A stretch of DNA of 64,000 nt from Shewanella eurypsychrophilus. GTDB taxonomy: Bacteria > Pseudomonadota > Gammaproteobacteria > Enterobacterales > Shewanellaceae. The stretch is from assembly GCF_007004545.3 (NCBI RefSeq), contig NZ_CP045503.2, forward strand, positions 3,256,501 through 3,320,500, given 5' to 3'. A program made the position numbers and the translations under genes. Shown here piece by piece: positions 1 through 8,352 of this stretch; position 1 is the first letter of the stretch; each line of letters starts with the position of its first letter. The notes under the pieces were generated by a model. The model was given only the letters and a program-made list of their open reading frames with translations. It was not told where the DNA came from and ran no database searches.

Positions 1-2
1 GG

Positions 3-170
3 GGACAAAAAGTGGCATTACAGGTATCAATTGTGGCAACAAAATGGCAATTGCAGATCCAAGATACTCGCCAGCTTATTTTACTGTATAGTCACACTCA
101 AATAGAGTTACACGGCGGTTTAACTTCAGCCGCAGTATTATTGAATGACTCAAATTCAATAATAGATTAA
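3..170 (+). CDS. 3' end of an unidentified gene upstream of pdsR (partial)
   Basis: An open frame enters from the left edge and ends in TAA at 168-170, giving about 55 residues. The sequence is hydrophobic and glutamine-rich, with no recognisable motif. It stops 8 bases before the pdsR start, which fits an upstream member of the same operon. In related genomes that position is taken by sortase-system genes (sortase, OmpA-like PdsO or the sortase target). The visible tail does not match what I know of their C-termini, so I do not name it. Confidence 0.4.
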   Translation, partial: GQKVALQVSIVATKWQLQIQDTRQLILLYSHTQIELHGGLTSAAVLLNDSNSIID

Positions 171-178
171 GGAAAGTA

Positions 179-877
179 ATGAGCATGAAACGCATTGCCA
201 TCGTCGAAGATGAAGTCGCCATTCGCGAAAACTATAAAGAAGTATTGCAACAGCAAGGTTATAGCGTGCAAGCCTATGCGAATCGCCCTATGGCAATGCA
301 AGCCTTTTCAACCCGTCTACCTGACTTAGCCATTATTGATATAGGCCTCGGAGATGAAATTGACGGCGGATTTACCCTTTGCCAATCATTAAGAGCCATG
401 TCGAGTAACTTGCCCATTATTTTTTTAACTGCCAGAGACAGTGATTTTGATACCGTTTGTGGGCTCAGGTTAGGTGCGGATGATTACTTGAGTAAAGATG
501 TTAGCTTCCCTCACCTTATCGCAAGATTAGCTGCCTTGTTTCGTCGTTCAGATCTTCAAGGCACTGAAAGCGACGAAGAGAGTTTATTAGAGAGAGATCA
601 GCTGGTTATTGATGTTAATCGAATGCAAGTTTATTGGAGTAAAACCGCAATTGAACTAACAGTCACTGAATTCTGGATGGTTCATGCATTGGCTAAACGC
701 CCCGGGCATGTACGAAATAGGCAGGAGTTAATGCAAGAGGCTAAAATTTTCGTTGATGACAGTACTATTACTTCTCATGTTAAGCGGATCCGGAAAAAGT
801 TTCAGGCGTTAGATGCTAATTTTGATTGTATAGATACAGTCTATGGCATGGGATACCGCTGGGATCCTCAGGGCTAA
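179..877 (+). CDS. pdsR: Dedicated sortase system response regulator PdsR (OmpR family)
   Basis: Cytoplasmic DNA-binding response regulator of 232 residues. An N-terminal receiver domain (about 5-125) carries the acidic pair near residue 10, the phosphoacceptor Asp in the IIDIGLG segment near residue 55 and the conserved Lys near 105. A winged-helix domain (about 140-230) ends in the typical VYGMGYRW wing. The next gene is the matching kinase, and the pair resembles the marine proteobacterial dedicated sortase regulators. An AAGGA site at 169-173 could serve the ATG at 179 or the one at 185 (MKRIAIVEDE), so the exact start is open. It probably controls a sortase and its cell-surface substrate lying to the left of the window. 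Confidence 0.85.
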   Translation: MSMKRIAIVEDEVAIRENYKEVLQQQGYSVQAYANRPMAMQAFSTRLPDLAIIDIGLGDEIDGGFTLCQSLRAMSSNLPIIFLTARDSDFDTVCGLRLGADDYLSKDVSFPHLIARLAALFRRSDLQGTESDEESLLERDQLVIDVNRMQVYWSKTAIELTVTEFWMVHALAKRPGHVRNRQELMQEAKIFVDDSTITSHVKRIRKKFQALDANFDCIDTVYGMGYRWDPQG

Positions 878-1089
878 TAAAACCAAGAATACAACCTAGG
901 TACCTGTGGGTTATCATTCGCTACAATCGACGAGTATTACATTTGTTAAACCACATATTAGAGGTCAAAGCTAAAAGCTCAATGTATGCTTTTCTTATTG
1001 CAAGTAAGGCTAGAAATAGCGCGCTAAATATTTGGCTAAAACTAAAAGTTAAGCTAAAGCACGTGACTCCCCCTATTTTAATCACTTTG

Positions 1090-3336
1090 ATGAGCACACT
1101 CTTCAAGCACTTTTCAGGGCTTAAAGAACGGGTTTTAACATTCCACCCTCCAATCGGGCTAAGATCAAAAGTCGGTATCTTGTCACTATTTTTACTGTGT
1201 TTACCTTGGCTTGGGTATCAATATGTGTGGGAAATGGAAAAATATCTTAGATACGGTCAAGAAAAAACCCTCGAAGGAACCACACAAGCATTAGCAACAG
1301 CACTTCATGAACGCCCCAACCTTTTCGATATACAGGCAAGCTTTTTAACACAAGTCGAGCAAGGGCGAGATCTCTATGCTTACCAGTTAGCTGGTCCAAT
1401 TCAATTAGATGGTAAACTGAATGACTGGGCCCTTTACCGCCATCGCAGTATTAATTACGGTCACGGCCATCAGATCTTCAAACATGATGTACAAGCACCG
1501 TTAAATATCAGCTTTAATCATATGGTAGGTAAATACGGTGGATATCTGTATGCATTTTTTGAAGTCACCGATCCTAGCGTCATCTATCGTGGCAGCAACA
1601 GCTTAAAAATCGACGTCAATGATCATCTGGCTATTGCGACTCTAGCGCCCGATGGAAAATTCAAACGCTATATCATAGCCACTCAAAAAGATGGCTGGGT
1701 CAGCTCCTATGAGCTCCCTGCAGATCCTCAAAAGAGAATGCCTGTTACACCTGAATTAAAAATCCAGGGTAAATGGCTCAAAACAGAGACAGGCTACAAT
1801 GTCGAGATTAGACTGCCCTTAGAGATGGTAGGCAGTAAACTAGGCTTCGCTATCTATGATGTTAACGATAAGAAGACTCGTCGCCTCGATGCCATTGTTG
1901 GTACATCTGCTATCGATGATGTTGAAAATTTAGGCACGGTTCTGGTTCCTTCCCCAGAAATCGAAAGTATCATCAAAGGGATGAGTCATAACAGCTCAAG
2001 GATCTGGGTGGTTGATAAACATGGTAGGGTATTAGCCAAATCCGGAGATATCCGCACCAGTAACAGTGTATGGACACGTACAGTCCAAGATAAACCCGAT
2101 GATTCATTTTGGGCACGCTTTAAACGTGATTATTTACATCGATTTTACTACAAAATTTTAACCACTCCACCTAAAGACTTTATTGACTCGTTACAAGATT
2201 CTACGGTACTAGAAGGCAGTCATATTAAAAATGCATTGTCCGGTAAACAAGGCTCAACCTGGCGCCTCACTCCCGATAATAAAGCGGTGATACTTGCAGC
2301 TGCTAGCCCTATTTGGATTGATGATAAAGTGATGGGCGTCGTGATTGCCGAAGAGACAACTCACGGGATCCGCACATTACGTAATAAAGCATTAGAGAAA
2401 CTCTTTAATGTCATACTCACCATCATGAGTATGGGAACATTGTCCCTGTTCTTCTTTGCGTCCAGTATCTCTAGCCGGATCAGAAAGTTAAGAGACGAAG
2501 CTGAGGAGGCTATCGATAGCCAAGGACGAATTCGTAAGACGATTTTAGGTTCAGAAGTCCGCGATGAAATCGGCGATCTGTCTCGTAGTTTTTCAAGCAT
2601 TGTCAGTCGCTTAGGGCAATACACACATTACCTAGAAAATATGTCATCACGTTTATCCCATGAACTCAGAACCCCTGTTGCAGTGGTGAGATCTTCACTC
2701 GAGCATTTAAGCCTGCAACACTTAGACCCTGACACGCGTAAATACGTTGATCGCGCCGAAGAAGGTGTTAGCCGACTCAATATGATCCTGAACAATATGA
2801 GTGAAGCCACACGATTAGAAGAGAGCCTCTCTAATGCTGAGAACGATATTTTCCCGCTATCTAAGGTCATTTCCGGCTGTATGCAAGGCTATCAGCTCAC
2901 CTACCCTGAAAAACAGTTTGTGGTCTCCATTACCGATGAGCCGTTAACAATGACTGGCGTGCCTGAATATATCGCGCAACTGATGGATAAATTGATTGCC
3001 AATGCAATGGAGTTTAGTAATGAAGGTACGCCAATTACTGTCACGCTAGAGATGAAACATAGACAAGCTGAATTAGTGGTCTCCAACTTCGGCCCGATAC
3101 TTCCTGATAAAATGGCTGAGCAGATATTCGAATCCATGGTCTCAGTGCGTCAACAAAAAGCACAAGATAAACCGCACTTAGGTCTAGGACTTTATATTGC
3201 ACGTCTTATTACAGACTTTCATGAGGGGACGATTAAAGCACGTAACCTCACCGTCGAAAATAAACCTTCTAGCCAAGAATTAGCGCTATCTGGAGTGGAA
3301 ATAATCGTGTCACTCCCCTATATCAAAGACAAATAA
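1090..3336 (+). CDS. pdsS: Dedicated sortase system sensor histidine kinase PdsS
   Basis: Inner-membrane sensor kinase partnered with PdsR. From the ATG at 1090 it is 748 residues: a TM segment (VGILSLFLLCLPWLGY), a large periplasmic region, a second TM (about 450-475), a HAMP-like linker, a HisKA domain with the phosphoacceptor in SRLSHELRTP, and a HATPase domain with an N-box-like NAMEFSN and a GLGLYIARL glycine box. The periplasmic part begins with LDGKLNDW and contains further segments resembling carbohydrate-binding module family 9, which suggests a glycan-like ligand. The frame is open back to 826, inside pdsR, but the extra 88 residues look non-coding and family members start close to the first TM. 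No strong ribosome site marks the start. Confidence 0.8.
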   Translation: MSTLFKHFSGLKERVLTFHPPIGLRSKVGILSLFLLCLPWLGYQYVWEMEKYLRYGQEKTLEGTTQALATALHERPNLFDIQASFLTQVEQGRDLYAYQLAGPIQLDGKLNDWALYRHRSINYGHGHQIFKHDVQAPLNISFNHMVGKYGGYLYAFFEVTDPSVIYRGSNSLKIDVNDHLAIATLAPDGKFKRYIIATQKDGWVSSYELPADPQKRMPVTPELKIQGKWLKTETGYNVEIRLPLEMVGSKLGFAIYDVNDKKTRRLDAIVGTSAIDDVENLGTVLVPSPEIESIIKGMSHNSSRIWVVDKHGRVLAKSGDIRTSNSVWTRTVQDKPDDSFWARFKRDYLHRFYYKILTTPPKDFIDSLQDSTVLEGSHIKNALSGKQGSTWRLTPDNKAVILAAASPIWIDDKVMGVVIAEETTHGIRTLRNKALEKLFNVILTIMSMGTLSLFFFASSISSRIRKLRDEAEEAIDSQGRIRKTILGSEVRDEIGDLSRSFSSIVSRLGQYTHYLENMSSRLSHELRTPVAVVRSSLEHLSLQHLDPDTRKYVDRAEEGVSRLNMILNNMSEATRLEESLSNAENDIFPLSKVISGCMQGYQLTYPEKQFVVSITDEPLTMTGVPEYIAQLMDKLIANAMEFSNEGTPITVTLEMKHRQAELVVSNFGPILPDKMAEQIFESMVSVRQQKAQDKPHLGLGLYIARLITDFHEGTIKARNLTVENKPSSQELALSGVEIIVSLPYIKDK

Positions 3337-3411
3337 ATACGATAGAACAGCAATAGTTATCTTATAAAATAGATAGTAGTAAACTGAACTGACACTTTTT
3401 TTTAGCCATTT

Positions 3412-3435
3412 AGATGTTAAGATGGCTAAACGTTT
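3412..3435 (+). promoter_or_regulatory. Tandem MetJ-like operator boxes upstream of metC
   Basis: Three contiguous 8-mers, AGATGTTA, AGATGGCT and AAACGTTT, match the MetJ met-box consensus AGACGTCT at 5, 6 and 6 of 8 positions in perfect 8-bp register. MetJ is known to bind tandem arrays of such boxes. The array lies 32 bases before the preferred metC start, so methionine repression of metC is likely. It also argues against the upstream ATG at 3422, which sits inside the second box. Confidence 0.65.
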
Positions 3436-3466
3436 TATCAGCAACTTGCTTGTGGATGTGTGCCTT

Positions 3467-4645
3467 ATGAAAAATGAAACTAAAATCATTACTGTTGGAC
3501 GAGATAAGAAGTGGACCAAAGGCGTGATTAACCCGCCAGTATTTCGTGCATCGACCATGGTATTTGACACCATGGAAGAGATGCGGTTCGCCACTAAAAA
3601 TCGCGCTAAAGGCGAGATGTTTTACGGTAGACGTGGCGGTCCAACTCACTTTGCTTTTCAAGCGGCTATAGCAGAACTAGAAGGTGGCTTCGGTACCGCA
3701 CTTTATCCATCAGGTTCAGCCGCCATCAGTGGTGCACTTCTATCATTTTTAAAAGCTGGCGACCATTTACTCATGGTAGACAATGCTTATGAGCCAACCA
3801 GAGATCTGTGTAATAAGTTACTCGCAGGTTTTGGCATTGAAACCACCTATTACGACCCTATGATTGGTGAAGGCATAGCAGAGCTAATCAAACCCAATAC
3901 TAAAGTGTTGTTTCTAGAGTCCCCAGGCTCAGTAACCATGGAAATTCAAGATGTACCCACCTTGAGTAAAATTGCCCATCAGCATGACATGATAGTGATG
4001 TTAGATAATACCTGGGCATCCCCAATAAACTCTCGTCCTTTTGATATGGGTGTAGACATTTCGATTCAGGCTGCCACTAAATATATTGTTGGCCACTCTG
4101 ATGTCATGATGGGCACGGCGACTTCAAATGAAGCACATTGGGATCAACTCAGAGAAAATAGCTATCTTATGGGTCAATGTACCTCTCCTGATGACGTCTA
4201 TCTAGCCAACCGAGGTCTCAGAACCCTTGGTATTCGTATGCAACAGCATGAGCAAAATGCGCTTAAAGTTGCTAACTGGCTGCAAACCCGTCCGGAAGTT
4301 GATCACCTAAGGCATCCAGCCTTCGAATCATGTCCAGGTCATGAATTTTTCAAACGAGATTTTAGTGCTTCAAATGGCTTATTTTCATTTGTCCTTAAGC
4401 AAGGAGATCTCAAATCTGTCACCGCATTAGTTGAAAATATGCAGTACTTTAAAATGGGCTTTTCATGGGGCGGATTTGAAAGTCTTATTTTAGGTGTATT
4501 TGGAATCGACAAATTGCGAACAGCAACCCAATGGGATAGCAGTAAGCCACTGATAAGATTGCATGTTGGCTTAGAAAACCCAGATGATCTGATTGCCGAT
4601 CTTGAGGCTGGATTTGAGCGTTTCAATGCCGAATTAAAACGCTAA
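3467..4645 (+). CDS. metC: Cystathionine beta-lyase MetC
   Basis: PLP enzyme of methionine synthesis that splits cystathionine to homocysteine, pyruvate and ammonia in the cytosol. It has 392 residues from ATG 3467. The Cys/Met-metabolism PLP fold shows YGRRGGPT near the N-terminus, the PSGSAAI phosphate-binding loop, the LDNTW segment that contacts PLP and the Schiff-base lysine in AATKYIVGHSD (about residue 205). An upstream in-frame ATG at 3422 lies inside the MetJ-like boxes, so the start is placed at MKNETK, with GGAT at 3454 as a weak ribosome site. A rho-independent terminator follows. Confidence 0.93.
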   Translation: MKNETKIITVGRDKKWTKGVINPPVFRASTMVFDTMEEMRFATKNRAKGEMFYGRRGGPTHFAFQAAIAELEGGFGTALYPSGSAAISGALLSFLKAGDHLLMVDNAYEPTRDLCNKLLAGFGIETTYYDPMIGEGIAELIKPNTKVLFLESPGSVTMEIQDVPTLSKIAHQHDMIVMLDNTWASPINSRPFDMGVDISIQAATKYIVGHSDVMMGTATSNEAHWDQLRENSYLMGQCTSPDDVYLANRGLRTLGIRMQQHEQNALKVANWLQTRPEVDHLRHPAFESCPGHEFFKRDFSASNGLFSFVLKQGDLKSVTALVENMQYFKMGFSWGGFESLILGVFGIDKLRTATQWDSSKPLIRLHVGLENPDDLIADLEAGFERFNAELKR

Positions 4646-4660
4646 CAGCGTTTCTATTAA

Positions 4661-4684
4661 AGCCGCCTAACCAGCGGTTTTTTT
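4661..4684 (+). terminator. Terminator after metC
   Basis: A short stem, CCGC pairing with GCGG around a 7-base loop and extended by A-T and G-T pairs, is followed by seven T. It lies 16 bases after the metC stop, between convergent genes. Confidence 0.7.
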
Positions 4685-4726
4685 ATCCTTAATCAAATCC
4701 ATTTCCTAAGTAATTTCAGTAAAAAG

Positions 4727-5371
4727 TCACTCACCCTCTTGCCAACGAAATGGCTCTCCCATTTCAATCACGTTACCGTTATCAATCACTAAACTATCGT
4801 TATCAGAACAAAAATACACTTGTGATATGCCCTTACTTAATGCTCGCAGTTCTTGTTCGATAATTGCAGGCGTTTGCGTATAAGAAACATGGGGAACAAA
4901 GTGAAACGGCACCGCAGATAAACCGGATAGCACCTGTAAGCCCACTCTGTTTATATCACCACATAAACTTGCCGTCTCGACAGACGGAGTCATTATCATA
5001 GCGCCCGCACTGACACCAATCAGTGCGCCACCCTCTGTCACATATTGACGAAGGACAGGAAGTAACCCACGATACCTAAGCCACTTGAGGAAACGATAAG
5101 TATCACCTCCGGATAAATGAATCACATCGCAAGCTAATAACTGCTTTAGGCTGGCTTCATTGAAACCGTCTTCCAACTCTAAGTAGCAATTGAGCCTACC
5201 ACCTAACCTACTGTACATTTGCTGAGTAGAGACATAGTAACCTCTGCCTGGGTCTGGCTGTGAGGCGATATGGCCAATGTGCTTCAAGCATGATCCCAGT
5301 GAATCCACCACATATTTTATCGCAGCAACTCCATTATCAGTATTGGGATCACTGACGAATGCCAACATCAT
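4727..5371 (-). CDS. Peptidase S51 family protein (dipeptidase E-like)
   Basis: 214-residue cytosolic protein of the peptidase E fold. The nucleophile elbow GVSAGAM puts the catalytic serine near residue 121, and FVPHV supplies a histidine near 161. LSGGDTYRFL matches the conserved glycine loop of S51 enzymes such as PepE, which cleaves Asp-X dipeptides. The start is the first of two ATG codons, with AAGGA 7 bases upstream. It stands alone, convergent with metC and divergent from the serine hydrolase. Aspartyl dipeptidase activity is inferred from the family; cyanophycinase-like relatives share the fold, so I give no gene symbol. Confidence 0.8.
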   Translation of the reverse strand: MMLAFVSDPNTDNGVAAIKYVVDSLGSCLKHIGHIASQPDPGRGYYVSTQQMYSRLGGRLNCYLELEDGFNEASLKQLLACDVIHLSGGDTYRFLKWLRYRGLLPVLRQYVTEGGALIGVSAGAMIMTPSVETASLCGDINRVGLQVLSGLSAVPFHFVPHVSYTQTPAIIEQELRALSKGISQVYFCSDNDSLVIDNGNVIEMGEPFRWQEGE

Positions 5372-5418
5372 AGCTAGTTCCTTATTTTTATGGGGTGTAG
5401 ACTAGTCATCTAATGCTA

Positions 5419-5432
5419 ATACCAATCGGTAT
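5419..5432. repeat. Short intergenic palindrome ATACCAATCGGTAT
   Basis: An almost perfect 14-bp palindrome in the divergent region between the S51 peptidase and the serine hydrolase. A sister copy, ATACCAATTGGTAT, occurs at 22263-22276. From memory, palindromes of this kind are scattered in intergenic DNA of marine gammaproteobacteria. Confidence 0.45.
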
Positions 5433-5645
5433 AATGCCTCAATAGCCTGACTGCATTCTTCTATTAAAAACCTGCTTATGCATAAATAGCATCACACTAG
5501 TTTATAAGAGCGTATACTTTTCAAGCAAAAGCAGCATAATTTCTCATTATTATCCTTAGAGTGTTTTTTGTTTGTCATGTTTGTTGTTAACATAATGGAT
5601 CATCTTGTCTATTTTTAAATTTTTATGTTTGGGGTTTTTTAAGTC

Positions 5646-6824
5646 ATGTCCAACTGGTTTTTTCCGATTATCTCCCTTCCCCTCGTCAGCTTGCTGTTTA
5701 CCACTACAAGCTATGCAAATTCAGATTTTCAAGGGATCAGCGATACGTTTAAATCGCAATTTCATAGCCAATTGAAAAAAAATAACGTCCCTGGTGGTGC
5801 ATTTGTCATTGTTGAAAATGACCAGATCCTCAAAATGGGCGCATTCGGTAAACGTAAAAAAGGCGGTAGTTTAAATGTAAACACTGATACGGTATTTCGC
5901 TTAGCGTCAGTATCTAAGACCTTTGCAGGTTCATTATCCACCATGCTGGTTCATGAAAATAAATTTTCCTGGGATGAACCATTACAAAAATACATGCCTG
6001 AATTTAGCCTTGCCGATCCTAAAGCCAGCAGGGAAATTAACTTAGGCCACCTAATCGGCCAAAGCACAGGGCTTATGCCGAACAGTTACGATAATATCCT
6101 CAATGCCAACGGCAAGCTGAAAAAAATCATTCCTAAATTTTCAAAGCTAACGTTAATGTGCTCTCCAGGCAGTTGTTATAGCTACCAAAATATTGCTTTT
6201 TCATTTATGCAGCCAGTGATAGAGCAACAAACTGGAAAAAGTTATTCAAACCTTGTTGAACAAAGAATTTTCCAACCTTTACATATGGATACAGCATCTA
6301 TTGGCATGGATGACTTTTTAGCCACTAAAAACCGAGCTAGTCCGCATATAAAGACCCGTTCAGGCTTTAAAAAAGTGAAGGTAAAGCCTAATTACTACCA
6401 AGTAGAACCCGCCGCTGGTGTCAATGCCAGTATCAAAGATCTCTCCAAATGGCTGATTGCCAATTTAGGCAATAACCCTGAGGTGCTCAGTCCTCAATTA
6501 CTGGCAGAAATTAAGACTCCAGGGGTACGAACAAGCAAAGAGCTTCGCCGACGTGAGTGGAAAAGATACTTAGACGATGCTCATTATGGTAAAGGGTGGA
6601 GAGTCTATAATTTTGAAGGTGAGGAGCTGGTTTATCATGCTGGCTGGGTTGCTGGTTATGTTGCAGAAGTTGCTTATTCACCACGCCTCAATATTGGTAT
6701 GGCCATGTTACTCAACGGCGAATCCCGAGTGATGGCCAAGTTAGGCGCCAATTTTTGGCATAATGTGATTAAACAGCAGGCTAAACTCTCAAAGGAAAAA
6801 GCCAGTCAAGTTGCCGCTCGTTAA
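5646..6824 (+). CDS. Periplasmic serine hydrolase, class C beta-lactamase fold
   Basis: 392 residues. An N-terminal signal peptide (about 1-24, ending TTSYA) predicts export. The penicillin-binding/class C fold is shown by the S-V-S-K tetrad at residues 88-91 (nucleophile Ser and general-base Lys), Y-Q-N at 180-182, and H-A-G at 331-333 in the place of the KTG triad. HAG instead of KTG is usual in the esterase and peptidase branch (EstB, Pbp-like), so beta-lactamase activity is not implied. The substrate is unknown. A GGGG is the only ribosome-site candidate, 13 bases upstream. A strong hairpin follows at 6840. Confidence 0.8.
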   Translation: MSNWFFPIISLPLVSLLFTTTSYANSDFQGISDTFKSQFHSQLKKNNVPGGAFVIVENDQILKMGAFGKRKKGGSLNVNTDTVFRLASVSKTFAGSLSTMLVHENKFSWDEPLQKYMPEFSLADPKASREINLGHLIGQSTGLMPNSYDNILNANGKLKKIIPKFSKLTLMCSPGSCYSYQNIAFSFMQPVIEQQTGKSYSNLVEQRIFQPLHMDTASIGMDDFLATKNRASPHIKTRSGFKKVKVKPNYYQVEPAAGVNASIKDLSKWLIANLGNNPEVLSPQLLAEIKTPGVRTSKELRRREWKRYLDDAHYGKGWRVYNFEGEELVYHAGWVAGYVAEVAYSPRLNIGMAMLLNGESRVMAKLGANFWHNVIKQQAKLSKEKASQVAAR

Positions 6825-6839
6825 TGATGTAAACGACCC

Positions 6840-6870
6840 CTTGAGCTGCTTTGCATCACAGCAGCTCAAG
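6840..6870. terminator. Hairpin between convergent genes
   Basis: CTTGAGCTGCT pairs perfectly with AGCAGCTCAAG around a 9-base loop, in the 64 bases between the convergent serine hydrolase and Nif3 genes. There is no clear T run on either side, so it may act as an RNA-protecting or factor-dependent end and not as a classic terminator. Confidence 0.45.
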
Positions 6871-6888
6871 TATTATCTAATGCATACT

Positions 6889-7641
6889 TTAGACAGGGTT
6901 GTTAATATCCACGAAGATGTGTTCAATATCAAACTCTCTCGCTAGATGCTCTCCTAACGCTTGAATACCATACCTTTCGGTTGCATGGTGTCCAGCTGCA
7001 AAGTAATGAATACCTAACTCAATAGCACTGTGGTAAGTCCTTTCAGACACTTCACCACTAATAAAAGCATCTACACCTAAGTCTGCTGCATGATCGATGT
7101 AATCCTGAGCACCACCTGTACACCAGGCGATACGTTGAATTTCAGCGCTATCATCACCAATATGCAACGGCTCTCGATTAAGTACTTTTGCCAAGTGAGT
7201 GGAGAAATCTTGCGCCGTCATTGGCGTATCAAGGCGACCTTGCCAGATTAATCCCTGTGCCACTCCTTCAACGGCCTCCGCATCTGAGATATCCAATTTA
7301 CGTCCAAGCTCGGCATTGTTGCCAAGCATAGGATGTGCATCTAGGGGCAAATGGTAACCAAACAAATTAATATCATGAGTTAACAAGGCTTTAATTCTTC
7401 GCTGTTTCATTCCAGTGATAACTTCAGCTTCACCTTTCCAAAAAAAACCATGATGGACTAATAACGCATCAGCATTAAGCTCGATCGCTTTAGCTATTAG
7501 AGCTTGGCTAGCGGATACACCGGTAACAATTTTCTTTATCTCAGCGCGACCCTCTACTTGCAAACCATTCGGCGCATAATCTTTAAATTGAGAAACTTGC
7601 AAAAACTTGGAGAGGTATCGACCTAGCTCAGTACGTGTCAT
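6889..7641 (-). CDS. Nif3/YbgI family metal-binding protein
   Basis: About 250 residues from ATG 7641. The family fold has two half-domains around a di-metal centre. Visible ligands are LLVHHGFFW near residue 65, LFGYHLPLDAH near residue 97, and the C-terminal GHHATERYG with its His and Glu. E. coli YbgI and relatives are linked to GTP cyclohydrolase-like or metal-hydrolase roles, but no activity is firmly established. The frame is open 51 codons further upstream, but that extension runs through the 7731-7778 inverted repeat and reads as non-coding. The chosen start has an AAAGGGCG ribosome site close upstream. Confidence 0.85.
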   Translation of the reverse strand: MTRTELGRYLSKFLQVSQFKDYAPNGLQVEGRAEIKKIVTGVSASQALIAKAIELNADALLVHHGFFWKGEAEVITGMKQRRIKALLTHDINLFGYHLPLDAHPMLGNNAELGRKLDISDAEAVEGVAQGLIWQGRLDTPMTAQDFSTHLAKVLNREPLHIGDDSAEIQRIAWCTGGAQDYIDHAADLGVDAFISGEVSERTYHSAIELGIHYFAAGHHATERYGIQALGEHLAREFDIEHIFVDINNPV

Positions 7642-7730
7642 TGAGACGCCCTTTAAAAAATGAACCACAAGTGTAACGCATGCACAGGTTTGGTTCCAAG
7701 ACCTCGTTACCTTGTTAATATGGATCACAC

Positions 7731-7778
7731 GATATCCTTTAATTAACTTGATAAAAATCAAGTTAATTAAAGGATATC
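7731..7778. repeat. Perfect 22-bp inverted repeat with AAAA loop
   Basis: The left arm at 7731-7752 begins GATATCCTTTAATTAAC. Its exact reverse complement occupies 7757-7778, with four A between. It lies in the divergent region between the Nif3 gene (start 7641) and the small basic gene (start 7906). A 22-bp arm with no mismatch is far beyond chance. There is no T tract, so it is not a simple terminator. Confidence 0.9.
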
Positions 7779-7827
7779 TAGAAAACAGCTGCAAAAAACA
7801 GCAAAAACATACCTATTTCAGCTAAAA

Positions 7828-7856
7828 TTGGACTTTTTAGTCATTTAACCTATAAA
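7828..7856 (+). promoter_or_regulatory. Probable sigma-70 promoter for the 7906 gene
   Basis: TTGGAC at 7828-7833, a 17-base spacer and TATAAA at 7851-7856 give near-consensus -35 and -10 elements. The likely transcript start is about 40 bases before the ATG at 7906. Confidence 0.6.
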
Positions 7857-7905
7857 ATTACTTCAAACCTTCAAGTAAACATTAAAAAATAAATAGGTTA
7901 TTACT

Positions 7906-8277
7906 ATGTCAAAACTGACCAAAGAAGAGGTTATCAGCGCCTTAGAGTCTGCCCTTGCATCAAAGCAAGGTTCGGCTGTAACGATTGAACAGAAAGGAAG
8001 CTGGTACAAAATCGATGGCGGTAAGTCATTACGCTTTAGCGAATTAGAATCAATGCTTGCCGAATTAAACGGCGGCACAGCTTCTGCTGAAGTGACTAAA
8101 CCAAAAACTCAGCCTGCTGCAAAAATAGCAAAACCGAAAGCTGAAGTTAAAAAAGTTCCAGCGAAGAAAGCGTCAACTAAAGCAGTTAAAACGGCTAATT
8201 CTCAAGGTGGTAAAACACCAAAAGAATTATGGCGTGAGAAGCTTGCAGGAAAAGGTCAGTTACCTCGCGGTTTCTAA
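7906..8277 (+). CDS. Small basic protein with Lys/Ala/Pro-rich linker, unknown function
   Basis: 123 residues, not recognised. Residues 1-58 form a compact acidic-to-neutral unit containing SWYKIDGGKSLRFSELE. Residues 59-98 are a low-complexity Ala/Lys/Pro/Thr tract like a histone H1 or Alba-type tail. Residues 99-123 (TPKELWREKLAGKGQLPRGF) look like a conserved C-terminal peptide. There is no signal peptide or membrane segment. The charge and linker are consistent with nucleic-acid or ribosome binding, which is only inference. It is monocistronic, with a good promoter and a following hairpin. Confidence 0.7.
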   Translation: MSKLTKEEVISALESALASKQGSAVTIEQKGSWYKIDGGKSLRFSELESMLAELNGGTASAEVTKPKTQPAAKIAKPKAEVKKVPAKKASTKAVKTANSQGGKTPKELWREKLAGKGQLPRGF

Positions 8278-8299
8278 TCTTTTACTGAAAGTGGGCTAA

Positions 8300-8335
8300 A
8301 ACAATAAGGGGCCGATGGCTCCTTGTTATTTTAAT
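8300..8335 (+). terminator. Terminator after the small basic protein gene
   Basis: AACAA-AGGGGCC pairs with GGCTCCTTGTT around a GAT loop, with one G-T wobble and a two-base bulge, followed by ATTTTAAT. It sits between convergent genes. Confidence 0.6.
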
Positions 8336-8352
8336 ATGTCAGTAAACATAAG

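Noticed and set aside
826..1089. N-terminal extension of PdsS overlapping pdsR
   Set aside because: Open but with poor coding character; family members begin close to the first TM segment.
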